A DNA stretch of 64,000 nt from Cognataquiflexum rubidum (GCF_022538115.1 NZ_JAKZAL010000017.1:1-64000); one strand, 5' to 3'. Positions 1 to 9,126 are shown, numbered from the stretch's first letter. A program made the numbers and translations. The notes: a model not told the origin generated them from the sequence alone.

Positions 1-1371
1 TCTTTGGCACCTTTGGCCTCTGAGTCAATTGCTACTTCTTATACAGTAACTCAGTCTGATATCGATGCAGGAAAAGTCGACAACATTGCTTCCGCTGCTG
101 TGGGTGCTGTGAATGTTTCTGCTTCCGAGTCGGTAACTGCAACACAAACTCCTGCCCTTTCCATCACCAAGACAGCAACCGAGTCAAGCTTCGCCGCTGT
201 TGGGGATGTATTAAACTACAGCATTGTCGTGACCAATACAGGAAACGTGACTTTGAGCAATATTGCTGTGAGCGATCCATTGACAGGACTGAATACAACA
301 ATCGCTTCTTTGGCACCTTTGGCCTCTGAGTCAATAGCTACTTCTTATACAGTAACTCAGTCTGATATCGATGCAGGAAAAGTGGACAATACCGCTTCGG
401 CTACTGTCGGTACAGTGAATGTTTCTGCTTCTGAGTCTGTAACTGCAACACAAGCTCCTGCCCTTTCCATCACCAAAACAGCAACCGAGTCAAGCTTTGC
501 CGCTGTCGGGGATGTATTGAATTACAGCATTGTCGTGACCAATACAGGTAACGTGACTTTGGAAAACATTGCTGTAAGCGATCCTCTTACAGGTTTGAAT
601 ACAACAATCGCTTCTTTGGCACCTTTGGCCTCTGAGTCAATCCCGACTTCTTATACCATAACACAGGCGGATATCGATGCAGGAAAAGTCGACAATATTG
701 CTTCTGCTGCTGTAGGTGCTTTGAATGTTTCCGCTTCCGAGTCTGTAACTGCAACACAAACTCCTGCCCTTTCCATCACCAAGACAGCAACCGAGTCAAG
801 CTTTGCCGCTGTTGGGGATGTATTGAACTATACAATTGTCGTGACCAATACCGGGAACGTGACTTTGAGCAATATCTCGGTTTCTGATCCGCTGACAGGT
901 TTGAATACTTCTATTTCAAGTCTTGCACCTGGATCAAGCGAATCTATTCCGACTTCTTATACCGTCACACAGGCTGACATTGATGCAGGAAAAGTGGACA
1001 ATACCGCTTCGGCTACTGTCGGTACAGTGAATGTTTCTGCTTCTGAGTCTGTAACTGCAACACAAACTCCTGCCCTTTCCATCACCAAGACAGCAACTGA
1101 GTCAAGCTTCGCCGCTGTCGGGGATGTATTGAACTATACCATTGTCGTGACCAACACAGGTAACGTCACCCTGAATAATATCTCGGTTTCGGATCCTTTA
1201 ACCGGATTGAATACAACAATTGCTACTTTGTCGCCTTTGGCTTCCCAGTCAATCCCGACTTCTTACACTGTAACACAGGCTGATTTAGACAAAGGGTTTG
1301 TGACAAATAAAGCAACTGTTTCAGGTGTATCCACCAGCGATGAACCTATCGAAGAAAGTGATGAATTTACA
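1..1371 (+). repeat. 306-bp tandem in-frame repeats (DUF11 units)
   Basis: Unit boundaries set at the ACT/GCT CCT GCC CTT codons fall at 148, 454, 760 and 1066, exactly 306 bp apart; the window opens in the tail of an earlier unit and the last recognisable unit decays after about 1300. Copies are nearly identical at DNA level over long stretches, not only as protein, which points to recent duplication or gene conversion. Copy number is likely variable between strains, and short-read assemblies may collapse it. Confidence 0.93.
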
Positions 1372-2667
1372 GTCGAGGCTTCTGCAAACCCAAGTATTGA
1401 AGTAACCAAAACTGCAGATACAACCACTTTCTCAGAAATCGGTCAAGTCATTACTTATACCATCACGGTTAAAAACACAGGAAATATTACCCTGACCAAC
1501 CTTGTGGTAAATGATCCATTGACCGGTCTGACTCAGGTAATCCCAAGTATTGCCCCAGGTCAAACTATCGCCATCAACACAGAATATGTCGTCCAACTTA
1601 AAGACCTTACTGCCGGCTCGATTACAAACAATGTGTCCGTAACAGGCAAATCTAAAGACGGTAACGACGTTGGAGGAGATGATTCTGTGACTATCGGTGC
1701 ATCTTCCACACCAATAGATGCCATCGATGATGACATGGGAGAATATCCTGTAGATTATGGCGGTGTATTGGGCAACTTACTGACCAATGATCTTTTGGAC
1801 AATAAGCCTGTTGTATATACTGACATCAACTTCGAATTCACCGAGTTGGCAGGCATAGTGGGTCTATTGATCGCCGAAAATGGAGAACTCAGCCTGATCC
1901 CGGGTCTGAATGAACCAGGAGAATACAGGCTGAAGTACACCCTCAGAGAGGCGTTGAATCCTACCAATAGTGATGAAGCGTTTGTGGTCTTCAAATTATT
2001 GGAAAATGAGGTTGACCTGAGTGTGACCAAGACTTCGAATGGGATCGAAATCTATGAAGGCGACGAATTTGAATACGAAATCCAAGTCAACAACCTAGGG
2101 GAAACAGATGCGGAAAATGTGGTCATTGTCGATGACCTTCCAAATGGACTGTCCTATATCAGAACTACCATTGAGGAAAGTAATCCGGGAACTGAAATTG
2201 ACATCGCAGTCAATGGTTCCAAGATCACTTACACCATTGCCTTTTTCCCTGCGGGCCATTCAATTTTACTCAAAGTAAAAGTGAGGGCCAATGAAATCAA
2301 CAGTGATAAAGCACTTCAGATCACCAATATCGTAAGTGTATCGTCCGATGAGGAAGATACCAACATGGATGACAACAATGATTCTGATGTCAACCAAATC
2401 CATCCGTTCTTTATCCCGACTGTCATCACACCAAACGGTGACGGTCTCAATGACAGGTTTGAAATCAAGGGTCTCGGAAAATTCGAAACCAATGACATCG
2501 TTATCTTCAATAGAAACGGAGACCATGTTTTTGAAAGGAAAGACTATAAAAACGATTGGTCTGCTGAAGGTCTTGTCGCCGGCACCTACTTCTTCGTGAT
2601 GAAATCCACTGACCGCCAAGGTAAACTCCATGAGTTCCAAGGTTGGATTCAGGTAATAAAAAAATAA
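1..2667 (+). CDS. T9SS-secreted DUF11-repeat surface protein, 5' partial
   Basis: The reading frame is open at the window edge, so the N-terminus and signal peptide are missing. The visible 888 residues start inside a DUF11-type beta-sandwich repeat and run through four further 102-residue copies (each opening with T/APALSITKTATESSF), a more diverged copy, a linker domain around residues 565-670, and a last DUF11 domain around 675-775. The end is a gliding-motility type C-terminal domain (about 800-888, core ITPNGDGLNDRFEIKG, ending in IQVIKK), the signal for type IX secretion of type B cargo. It is inferred to be a long extracellular, cell-surface adhesin or matrix protein. The next gene encodes a PorE-like OmpA protein, a plausible envelope partner. 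The specific ligand cannot be read from sequence. Domain calls are firm; function is inference. Confidence 0.9.
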   Translation, partial: SLAPLASESIATSYTVTQSDIDAGKVDNIASAAVGAVNVSASESVTATQTPALSITKTATESSFAAVGDVLNYSIVVTNTGNVTLSNIAVSDPLTGLNTTIASLAPLASESIATSYTVTQSDIDAGKVDNTASATVGTVNVSASESVTATQAPALSITKTATESSFAAVGDVLNYSIVVTNTGNVTLENIAVSDPLTGLNTTIASLAPLASESIPTSYTITQADIDAGKVDNIASAAVGALNVSASESVTATQTPALSITKTATESSFAAVGDVLNYTIVVTNTGNVTLSNISVSDPLTGLNTSISSLAPGSSESIPTSYTVTQADIDAGKVDNTASATVGTVNVSASESVTATQTPALSITKTATESSFAAVGDVLNYTIVVTNTGNVTLNNISVSDPLTGLNTTIATLSPLASQSIPTSYTVTQADLDKGFVTNKATVSGVSTSDEPIEESDEFTVEASANPSIEVTKTADTTTFSEIGQVITYTITVKNTGNITLTNLVVNDPLTGLTQVIPSIAPGQTIAINTEYVVQLKDLTAGSITNNVSVTGKSKDGNDVGGDDSVTIGASSTPIDAIDDDMGEYPVDYGGVLGNLLTNDLLDNKPVVYTDINFEFTELAGIVGLLIAENGELSLIPGLNEPGEYRLKYTLREALNPTNSDEAFVVFKLLENEVDLSVTKTSNGIEIYEGDEFEYEIQVNNLGETDAENVVIVDDLPNGLSYIRTTIEESNPGTEIDIAVNGSKITYTIAFFPAGHSILLKVKVRANEINSDKALQITNIVSVSSDEEDTNMDDNNDSDVNQIHPFFIPTVITPNGDGLNDRFEIKGLGKFETNDIVIFNRNGDHVFERKDYKNDWSAEGLVAGTYFFVMKSTDRQGKLHEFQGWIQVIKK

Positions 2668-2709
2668 GCCCTAGTAATTCATTTATTGATAAAATATTCA
2701 ACAATCGAA

Positions 2710-5067
2710 ATGAACCTGATTATGAGAAAAATTTTGATAATAGCAGTTTTTGCATTGCTGACGGGCTTTTCCGCAATTCCCCTGCAGGCACAGAATAATT
2801 TGCTAAGGTATGCAGACAAACAGTTTGAACTGGAAAATTTCAGTCATGCGGCAGCGCTTTATGAGCAGGCCCACGACAGGAAGCCCAATTACGAAAATGC
2901 CCAAAAGGCTGCTTTGTCCTACCAAAAAATGCAGGAATATGATAAGAGCTTTGAATGGTGGAAAAAAACCATCAGCTACGAAGAGGCATCTAGGGAAGAC
3001 TTTTTGAATTATCTGAGTTCGGCTATGAAAGCCGAAAACGGTATTTCTTCGGAAGAACTCCTGAAGGAAAGTCCCTTCAAAGAATCAGCATTCCCTGAAA
3101 TTGATTTCGACAATATCAGAGAACTGAACAATAAAAAAGCAAATGTCAAACTGGTCCAACCAAAAGGAATTAACAGTGATGGCTCTGATTTTAGGTTAGC
3201 AGAAGATGCCACCGGTAATAAATATTTCACAAGTGACAGAGGCCCGGAAATCCCTACCGAGAAACCTGCAGTAAGGTTAGATGCCAAAAGCAATGTATTC
3301 AGTGAGGAAAAAAGTGACCTGAACGACAGGGAATTTTTTGGGATATACCGTTACTCCAACAGTGATGATCTGGAGAAAATGACCTTCGATGTACCGGGAG
3401 GACTTGTGTATTCAGATCCTACCTTGATGGAAAGTAAGAACCTTTTATTCTTTACCACCTTCAGAAATATCAGGAAAGTGAAGAAAACAAGGGAATTTGA
3501 AGTTCATCCCGAAATCTATTTCAGCAAAATAGCTGCAGATGGATCTCTTTCAGAAACGAAGGCTTTCCCAATCAATGATGCTACCAAACATGGTGTCATG
3601 CATCCTTTCATTGATGAGAAAGGGAAAAAAATCTTTTTCGCTTCTGACATGCCGGGCGGTTCGGGAGGGTTTGATCTCTATTATGTGACTTATGACGAGG
3701 CTATGAATTTTGGCAGTCCGGTCAACCTTGGCCCTGCTGTCAATACCAAAGAAGATGAAAGCCATCCTTTTATTTTGGGGGAAAAATTCCATTTTTCATC
3801 CAAAGGGCATCCTGGCTTGGGTGGCATGGATATTTTCCAGGCAACATACTCCGGCGGATCATTCAGCAACGTGGAAAATATGGGTGTTCCGTTCAATTCA
3901 CCCAGAGATGATTTTGGCTATTATATCACACCAAAAGGAAAGCGCTATCTCTCTTCTGACAGAAAGGGAGGAATGGGATTGGATGACATCTATCTGATTG
4001 AAGACCTCAACAAATTCCTTTTGGCAAGGGTGATTGACTGTAATGGCAATGTTATTTCTGAAGAGTTTGAAACAACCTTGACAATCAAAAATCAAAACGA
4101 AAACCTGCCTACTAGAAGAGGCACTAAATCTGAGCTATTAGGAGACCTTCTTCCCGAAACAGATTATTCTTTGACGATCAGCAAGAAGGGTTATTTCAGA
4201 ATCCATGACCATGACATCACCACAAAAGGATTGCAGGGAGATACTTTGAAAAGGGAATACAGACTTGCTCCAATTCCTTACAACATGCCTGTATTTGTCG
4301 ATATCGTCTATTACGACCTGGACAAGTCCCAAATCAGAACCAATGCGCAACCAACGCTTGACAAAATCGCGGAGCTGATGAAAAAGTATAGCTTCATCGA
4401 CCTCAAAGTCGGATCGCACACCGACGCAAGGGCAAGCAAAGAATATAATCAAGCTCTATCAGAAAGGAGGGCAGATGCCGTCAGAGATTATCTGGCAAAA
4501 TTCAACATTCCTGAAAGCAGGGTTAAACTAAACTGGTATGGTGAAGAAAATCGTACCAATGACTGTGGTGATGGCGTGCCGTGTCCTGAACCGGAACACC
4601 AGCTCAACAGAAGAAGTGAATTGATATTGGAGGCTTTTCCTGATAAAAACGTCGATTATGACCTGCCTGCAGAGTTGATGGGCAAAGACATCTGTGATCC
4701 GGCAGCACTTTTTGAAGCGCTGAATCATGAGGTCCCTACCATATATTTTGACTTTGACAAAGCGAATCTCAGGCCGGTTCACAAAACGGAATTGGAACGG
4801 CTTGCCCTATTTCTCCAAAGAATGGGCGGCATGAACCTTCAGATTGAAGGACATACTGACCAGAGGGGTAATGAGGAATATAACATGAAACTTTCCGAAC
4901 GCAGGGCAAAAGCTGTCATGGATTACCTCGTCAAAAGAGGTGTTGGATTAGACAGAATGAGCAGCGAATGGTTAGGCAAAACAAAACCTGTTCATGATTG
5001 TGGTGCAGTGCCTTGTACTGAGGACATGCATCAGATGAACAGAAGAACAGAACTCCATCTCAAATAA
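2710..5067 (+). CDS. PorE-like envelope protein with TPR, PD40 propeller and two OmpA domains
   Basis: This 785-residue protein has a signal peptide (MRKILIIAVFALL, cut near LQAQ), TPR-like helices at about 25-120, a PD40/WD40-like beta-propeller at 160-430 with the repeated FFASDMPGGSGG, HFSSKGHPGLGG and YLSSDRKGGMGL blades, a small beta domain, and two successive OmpA C-terminal peptidoglycan-binding domains at about 526-640 and 676-785. Both OmpA domains keep HTDxR-type and NRRxEL motifs and a paired-Cys insert (DCG..PC). The order resembles PorE of the type IX system, except that PorE-type proteins usually have one OmpA domain. The start chosen is the ATG at 2710; an internal ATG at 2722 is equally possible. 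It is cotranscribed with the upstream repeat protein (42-nt gap). Anchoring of the T9SS or of that cargo to peptidoglycan is inferred. Confidence 0.85.
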   Translation: MNLIMRKILIIAVFALLTGFSAIPLQAQNNLLRYADKQFELENFSHAAALYEQAHDRKPNYENAQKAALSYQKMQEYDKSFEWWKKTISYEEASREDFLNYLSSAMKAENGISSEELLKESPFKESAFPEIDFDNIRELNNKKANVKLVQPKGINSDGSDFRLAEDATGNKYFTSDRGPEIPTEKPAVRLDAKSNVFSEEKSDLNDREFFGIYRYSNSDDLEKMTFDVPGGLVYSDPTLMESKNLLFFTTFRNIRKVKKTREFEVHPEIYFSKIAADGSLSETKAFPINDATKHGVMHPFIDEKGKKIFFASDMPGGSGGFDLYYVTYDEAMNFGSPVNLGPAVNTKEDESHPFILGEKFHFSSKGHPGLGGMDIFQATYSGGSFSNVENMGVPFNSPRDDFGYYITPKGKRYLSSDRKGGMGLDDIYLIEDLNKFLLARVIDCNGNVISEEFETTLTIKNQNENLPTRRGTKSELLGDLLPETDYSLTISKKGYFRIHDHDITTKGLQGDTLKREYRLAPIPYNMPVFVDIVYYDLDKSQIRTNAQPTLDKIAELMKKYSFIDLKVGSHTDARASKEYNQALSERRADAVRDYLAKFNIPESRVKLNWYGEENRTNDCGDGVPCPEPEHQLNRRSELILEAFPDKNVDYDLPAELMGKDICDPAALFEALNHEVPTIYFDFDKANLRPVHKTELERLALFLQRMGGMNLQIEGHTDQRGNEEYNMKLSERRAKAVMDYLVKRGVGLDRMSSEWLGKTKPVHDCGAVPCTEDMHQMNRRTELHLK

Positions 5068-5120
5068 TTTTAATAGGTTCTTATTTTTTAAGCTTTAATT
5101 GAAGAGTTATTCGAAAGAAA

Positions 5121-5150
5121 AAGAGTCTCCTTCTGGGGGACTTTTTTTAT
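5121..5150 (+). terminator. Rho-independent terminator after the OmpA gene
   Basis: A short stem (AGTCTCC paired with GGGGACT, one G-T pair, loop TTCT) is followed by a run of seven T. It lies 55 nt after the stop codon and reads on the + strand. Confidence 0.7.
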
Positions 5151-5173
5151 TTTCCCCTATCCTATCCAAAAAC

Positions 5174-5218
5174 AAAAAAAGGGTGAATCCAGCAGTCCTT
5201 CGATTACTGGATTCACCC
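5174..5218 (-). terminator. Terminator for the leftward stress block
   Basis: A perfect 12-bp inverted repeat (GGGTGAATCCAG and CTGGATTCACCC, 14-nt loop) is followed on the minus strand by seven T, then GTTTTT. It faces the genes to its right and converges with the + strand terminator 25 nt away. Confidence 0.75.
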
Positions 5219-5336
5219 CTATTCCCTGATCAAACAGTGGATTTTTGCACCATTGTCTAACGCATGAGTAAAAAAGTATAAAAGAAATTTTGTATGGATG
5301 CAATTATGCCAGTAGATTGGATATCCATTAAAATTC

Positions 5337-5420
5337 TTGTCTGCGGACTGAAACGCCCGGTACATCCCTGCCCTACGACAGGCGGGGGTCTTCCGTCCCC
5401 ACTGAAGCAGAAAATAGGGT
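5337..5420. repeat. GC-rich non-coding patch, possible dispersed element fragment
   Basis: Between the converging terminator and the stress protein gene the sequence changes to a GC-rich patch containing small hairpins (CCTG..CAGG and GGGG..CCCC). It is unlike the AT-rich surroundings. No second copy exists in this window, so calling it a repeat is a guess from its style only. Confidence 0.2.
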
Positions 5421-5453
5421 TACTGGCAAAGAAGCCTACATCCACAAAAGGAA

Positions 5454-5972
5454 TTACAAACTGTTCAGTATCAAAGTGCCTTCATTGCCTTCTACAAGGT
5501 TTTTTCCTGTCGCAGCTGAGGCCACCATTTTTAAGAAATTGATCATTTTATTTCCATCAGTATCCCAATAATAAGCGGTCGTTGGAATGACTTTTACGAT
5601 TGAAATATTAGGATCTTCTTTCCCGCCGGGAAACCAGGCATTGAGAACAGGTGACCAAAGCTCTTCGATTTTTTCCCTGTCAAAGATCAACTCGGCCACA
5701 CCGTTTACGATGAGAAAGCTGTCTTTTCCGGGATGTGAATAGAAAAGCTGAACATTTTTATCCTGTTCTATTTCCTTGTTTTTATCGCTATCCGCGTTGC
5801 TGAAAAACCAGATATTACCTTCATCACAAACTTTTTGAGTGCTCATAGGTCTGCAAGATGCGCCGTCATCTGTTTTCAGATTGGTACAAAACATACAGAT
5901 ATCTATGGCTTCGGCGAGTTCTCTCAATTTGAGTATTGCCTCCTCGTTTCCCATGTTTTTAATTCCACTCAT
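5454..5972 (-). CDS. General stress protein 26-like FMN-binding protein
   Basis: The 172-residue product belongs to the pyridoxamine 5'-phosphate oxidase-like split-barrel family (general stress protein 26 group). Visible family features are the N-terminal helix, ICMFCTNLK, the RPMSTQKV strand, the WFFSNADSDKNKEI segment and the late YYWDTDGNKMINF segment. Such proteins bind FMN or FAD; the substrate is usually unknown and the role is in stress. The frame extends upstream to 6041, but the ATG at 5972 (MSGIKNMGNEEA) gives the family-type start and avoids overlapping the next gene. It is the last gene of the leftward stress block, ahead of the terminator at 5174-5218. Confidence 0.85.
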   Translation of the reverse strand: MSGIKNMGNEEAILKLRELAEAIDICMFCTNLKTDDGASCRPMSTQKVCDEGNIWFFSNADSDKNKEIEQDKNVQLFYSHPGKDSFLIVNGVAELIFDREKIEELWSPVLNAWFPGGKEDPNISIVKVIPTTAYYWDTDGNKMINFLKMVASAATGKNLVEGNEGTLILNSL

Positions 5973-5997
5973 TTTTTTCTGGTTTAAAAATTTAAGA

Positions 5998-6609
5998 TTA
6001 TAATTTATCACATTCCGCTTTACATGCTTTGGCGTGTTCAAGATGGGTTCTCATGGTTGGAAGCTTCTCGGCTGCCCAAGCTTTGATTTCTGCATCTTCT
6101 GAATCCGTGGCTGCTTTTTCAAATAATTCAATAGCATCCTCATGGTGCTCCACCATCATGTCACTGTAAGCTTTGCCAAAATCATTGCCTTCTTTTTCCA
6201 TAAGGTCTTTTTGAGTTTCCATCGAATCTTCAGTAGCAGTAGCAGGGATGGCTACTGATTTTGATTGGGCCAAAGTATTCAATTCAGCAAGAGTTTTGGT
6301 ATGATTTACTTCCATCATTTTACCCAGTTCTTTGACATGTGGATTAGTACCTTTTTCTTGGGCCAATTTTCCCAAGCTGATCTCTTCCAATTGAATTTCG
6401 GCTGCTGCCATCAAAAACTTCACGCCATTGTCATTGTCGATAACAACAATGGTTTCGTCGTCATTGGTAAGTCTAGATATGTTTTCTTCCTCAGCAACTT
6501 CCACTGAATCGGTGGTTTTGTTTTCTGAACAAGATGATGCAAAGAAAATGGTGCCTGCGACACAGATCGTATGCAGCAGGATGGATTTAATATTGATTTG
6601 AGTTTTCAT
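5998..6609 (-). CDS. DUF4142 family lipoprotein
   Basis: The 203-residue product starts with a lipoprotein signal (hydrophobic stretch ending FFASSC, lipid Cys at about residue 27) followed by an acidic linker. Residues 60-200 form the ferritin-like four-helix DUF4142 domain: EIQLEEISLGKLA, VKELGKMMEVNHTKTLAEL, SDMMVEHHEDAIELFEKAA and LPTMRTHLEHA. The spaced His and Glu residues recall metal-binding helical bundles, but no metal function is proven for the family. It lies 25 nt upstream of the stress protein 26 gene, so the two are probably cotranscribed. A role in envelope stress is inferred from neighbours. Confidence 0.85.
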   Translation of the reverse strand: MKTQINIKSILLHTICVAGTIFFASSCSENKTTDSVEVAEEENISRLTNDDETIVVIDNDNGVKFLMAAAEIQLEEISLGKLAQEKGTNPHVKELGKMMEVNHTKTLAELNTLAQSKSVAIPATATEDSMETQKDLMEKEGNDFGKAYSDMMVEHHEDAIELFEKAATDSEDAEIKAWAAEKLPTMRTHLEHAKACKAECDKL

Positions 6610-6684
6610 AGTATAGTTTGGTTTAGTTTTTATAAAAGATGCAAGGGATCCGTTAAAACCCCTTGCAAAAAGTATTGTGATATT

Positions 6685-7248
6685 TTACCAGTGAATTTCT
6701 TCACCTCGGTTGGTTCTCCAGTTTTCTTCCAGGTACTTGGCATCTTCAGCATTTCTTGGAGTCACAGAAATGACCACATTGCCTTCTTCGATTCCTGATT
6801 CGTACAATTTTGCCCTGGCTTCAGGTATACCTGAACCTACCAAAGCACCGATTACACCACCTGCAAGTCCACCTGCACCGGCTCCTGCCAGTCCGGCAGC
6901 TATCGGTCCTGCTATCAAAATCCCAAGTCCTGGAATAGCAACACTGGTACCAATGGCAGCAATGACACCCACGATGGCTCCGATTGTTCCTCCAATGGCG
7001 GAACCTTTACCGGCATGCTCTGCTGCTTTGGTTCCGATTTCAGTTTCTTCGGCTACGTCATCTGCATAATGTGTTTTTCGGGTTTCGTCAGACATGATCA
7101 AATTGATGTCGTCTTTGGAATAGCCTCTTTCGTGAAGGGCATTGTAGGCATTTTCTGTACTTTCACGGTCTCTGAACATTCCTGTCAGGACTCTTTTCTC
7201 AGAAGTCGTATCATGTAGGACTTCATTTTCATAGCGTTGATTTTCCAT
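6685..7248 (-). CDS. YflT-like general stress protein with glycine-zipper membrane segment
   Basis: The N-terminal 60 residues (VLTGMFRDRESTENAYNALH, GYSKDDINLIMSDET) match the heat-induced stress protein YflT/GSP17M domain. Residues about 95-155 are an uninterrupted Gly/Ala/Ile glycine-zipper region that should form one or two membrane hairpins, and the C-terminus (ARLYESG-like, GNVVISVTP, DAKYLEEN) returns to a soluble domain. Length 187 residues. The family is common in Bacteroidota stress loci but has no defined activity. It sits in the leftward stress block, 75 nt upstream of the DUF4142 gene. Confidence 0.82.
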   Translation of the reverse strand: MENQRYENEVLHDTTSEKRVLTGMFRDRESTENAYNALHERGYSKDDINLIMSDETRKTHYADDVAEETEIGTKAAEHAGKGSAIGGTIGAIVGVIAAIGTSVAIPGLGILIAGPIAAGLAGAGAGGLAGGVIGALVGSGIPEARAKLYESGIEEGNVVISVTPRNAEDAKYLEENWRTNRGEEIHW

Positions 7249-7302
7249 TTTTAATTGGTTTAGTTTTATATGATTAGGATTGTAATTCTATTTTTTATTT
7301 GA

Positions 7303-7374
7303 TCAGCTGCATTGACCCAAAAGAAAGTAGATGATGACAAAAACAACGATTGTCCCAAGGCATCCCCCACCCAT
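7303..7374 (-). CDS. Putative 23-residue membrane peptide
   Basis: A short frame encodes a 23-residue peptide opening MGGGCLGTIVVFVIIYF and ending LLGQCS. It has a glycine-rich start, a single hydrophobic helix long enough to cross a membrane, and cysteines near both ends. It begins with ATG, ends with TGA, and lies exactly in the gap between two stress genes on the same strand. The amino-acid pattern is too tidy for random sequence, but no homologue is identified here. Proteomics or conservation across relatives would settle it. It is too short for usual gene callers. Confidence 0.45.
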   Translation of the reverse strand: MGGGCLGTIVVFVIIYFLLGQCS

Positions 7375-7434
7375 TTTTTTTGCCCCTTAGCCGGCAATCA
7401 GGCCTTTGAAAATATTGTTCATGCTATTTTCAGG

Positions 7435-8010
7435 TTAAGCTACTTCCTCAGCTGCTTCGATGTTGACTGCGTCCATTGCGACATCGGATAATTTGAGGTC
7501 GGCTTCTTTTTCTTCCTGAAGGGTCGTTTCCAATAGTTCGGCGACTTTATCCAATCCCAAAGTTTCGGCAAACTGTCTCAGCGTGCCATAGGTCGCTATT
7601 TCATAATGCTCCACTTTCTGCGCTGCGGAAATGATCCCTGCATCACGCATTGAACCTTCCTCACATTCTTCCATGATACCGGAAGCCTCTTCAATCAGCC
7701 CTTCCATGGCGTCACATTTTTTTCCTTCCGCTTTGACTTTGATCAAAGAGAAAACCTCCACTAACCTGCTCAAATGGCCTTTGGTCTCTTCAAGGTGAGA
7801 TGTCAATGCCTTTGTCAAATCCTCTGAAGTGGCATTTTTGATCATCTTTGGCATTGCTTTTACCAAAGCGTTTTCCGCCCAATAGATATCTTTCAATTGA
7901 TCTTCAAACAACTTCATCAATTGGGATGATTGCATGGCTGACTTTTTTCCTGTTCCGGAACTTTCTGATCCTGATTCAGACTTTGGTGATGTGTTTTTCT
8001 TGTTTTCCAT
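7435..8010 (-). CDS. DUF892 ferritin-like protein (YciE/YciF family)
   Basis: The 191-residue product has a polar Ser/Lys-rich N-terminal tail of about 28 residues followed by the four-helix DUF892 bundle. Family landmarks are LFEDQLKDIYWAENAL, HLEETKGHLSRL, AAQKVEHYEIATYGTLRQFA and LETTLQEEKEAD, with the Glu and ExxH residues that form a probable di-metal site. YciF-type proteins are stress-induced, structurally related to ferritin and rubrerythrin, and of unknown reaction. It lies between the manganese catalase gene and the small membrane peptide. Confidence 0.88.
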   Translation of the reverse strand: MENKKNTSPKSESGSESSGTGKKSAMQSSQLMKLFEDQLKDIYWAENALVKAMPKMIKNATSEDLTKALTSHLEETKGHLSRLVEVFSLIKVKAEGKKCDAMEGLIEEASGIMEECEEGSMRDAGIISAAQKVEHYEIATYGTLRQFAETLGLDKVAELLETTLQEEKEADLKLSDVAMDAVNIEAAEEVA

Positions 8011-8073
8011 TTTTCTGTGGTTTTTTGGTTTTTGATTAAAATTTATTTTTAAATGCCGTTGGATATGCTTTTT

Positions 8074-9057
8074 CTATTTTGAAGAAATGCTGCTTTCCTG
8101 ATGCTTTGATTTTTCTGTATCCTGGTATACAGACCAACTCATGATTCCATTCTTTGGGACAGTGGCTTTGTCAACTGTTTGCTTCCTTTCTGCACTCAAT
8201 TCTTTATTTGCAGATTGGACAGATTTTTCTGTACGCTCAGTTCCTTTGGCTTTTTCATCTAATAGCCCATTGGTATCTCTGACATGTTGGAGCGGGTCCT
8301 CAATGGATTGCCATTCTTCGCCCATCAAAGGGCTTTTCCCTTCGTTCCAGGGACCTTTGAAGTCCTCTCCTTTGGACATGTTGAAGTATTTATTGCTGAA
8401 TTTTGGATCGCTTTCCAAAATCCCGGGAGGAAAGTTTGGTTGGATGCTGTCCAAGGCTGCTTGGAACATTTGGAAATGGGCCACTTCCCTCGTCATCAGA
8501 TACCTGAGCGACTCTTTGACGTAAACATCGTCAGTGAACTTCATCAGGTTTTCATACACCATTTTGGCGCTTGTCTCAGCACCGATATTTAGCCGCAAAT
8601 CTGCGGTCAGATCACCCATTCCCATGATATAAGTAGCACTCCAAGGATTGCCGACACTGTCAGTCAGGGTAGGCGTCCCACCACTCACAATGAAAAAATG
8701 TGGATTGACCATGGCTTGATGGATGTAATCTTCCTTGGCCGCTGAGCCGTCAAGTACTTTGGTCAAATCAGATTCATCTGCAGCATTTTTCAATTCTCCA
8801 TTGACTCCGGTAAGCAACATTTGGATCGTTGCACCGACAATCTCCAAGTGACTGAATTCCTCAGTGGCGATATCCATCAGCATATCATACTTGTCGGGCG
8901 CCGCTTTCCTGCAACCAAATGCCTGCACAAAATATTGCATGGCTGCTTTCAATTCCCCGTTTGGACCTCCAAACTGCTCGAGCAATAATTTTGCGAACCG
9001 AACATCGGGCTTGGAAACCCTCGCATTGAATTGTAATTCTTTTACATGATGAAACAT
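8074..9057 (-). CDS. Manganese (non-haem) catalase
   Basis: This enzyme decomposes hydrogen peroxide at a di-manganese centre. The 327-residue product begins MFHHVKELQFNARV as family members do. The expected metal ligands are in place: Glu35, Glu67 and His70 (EEFSH), Glu161 (GAET) and His194 (REVAHF). The last 50 residues are a polar Ser/Lys/Glu tail beyond the catalytic core, making it somewhat longer than the roughly 270-300 residues usual in the family. It heads the larger genes of the leftward stress block with DUF892 64 nt downstream, fitting joint peroxide and starvation defence. Confidence 0.92.
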   Translation of the reverse strand: MFHHVKELQFNARVSKPDVRFAKLLLEQFGGPNGELKAAMQYFVQAFGCRKAAPDKYDMLMDIATEEFSHLEIVGATIQMLLTGVNGELKNAADESDLTKVLDGSAAKEDYIHQAMVNPHFFIVSGGTPTLTDSVGNPWSATYIMGMGDLTADLRLNIGAETSAKMVYENLMKFTDDVYVKESLRYLMTREVAHFQMFQAALDSIQPNFPPGILESDPKFSNKYFNMSKGEDFKGPWNEGKSPLMGEEWQSIEDPLQHVRDTNGLLDEKAKGTERTEKSVQSANKELSAERKQTVDKATVPKNGIMSWSVYQDTEKSKHQESSISSK

Positions 9058-9126
9058 ATCTTTGTGGTTTAGTTAGTATGGGAGTGTTTGGTATAAATTC
9101 TAAAATTCCGGAATAAGTCATTCGCA

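Noticed and set aside
5257-5445. Minus-strand 62-codon frame in the GC-rich intergenic patch
   Set aside because: No family resemblance or signal; the frame is a by-product of the GC-rich non-coding patch, and it lies between two facing terminators.
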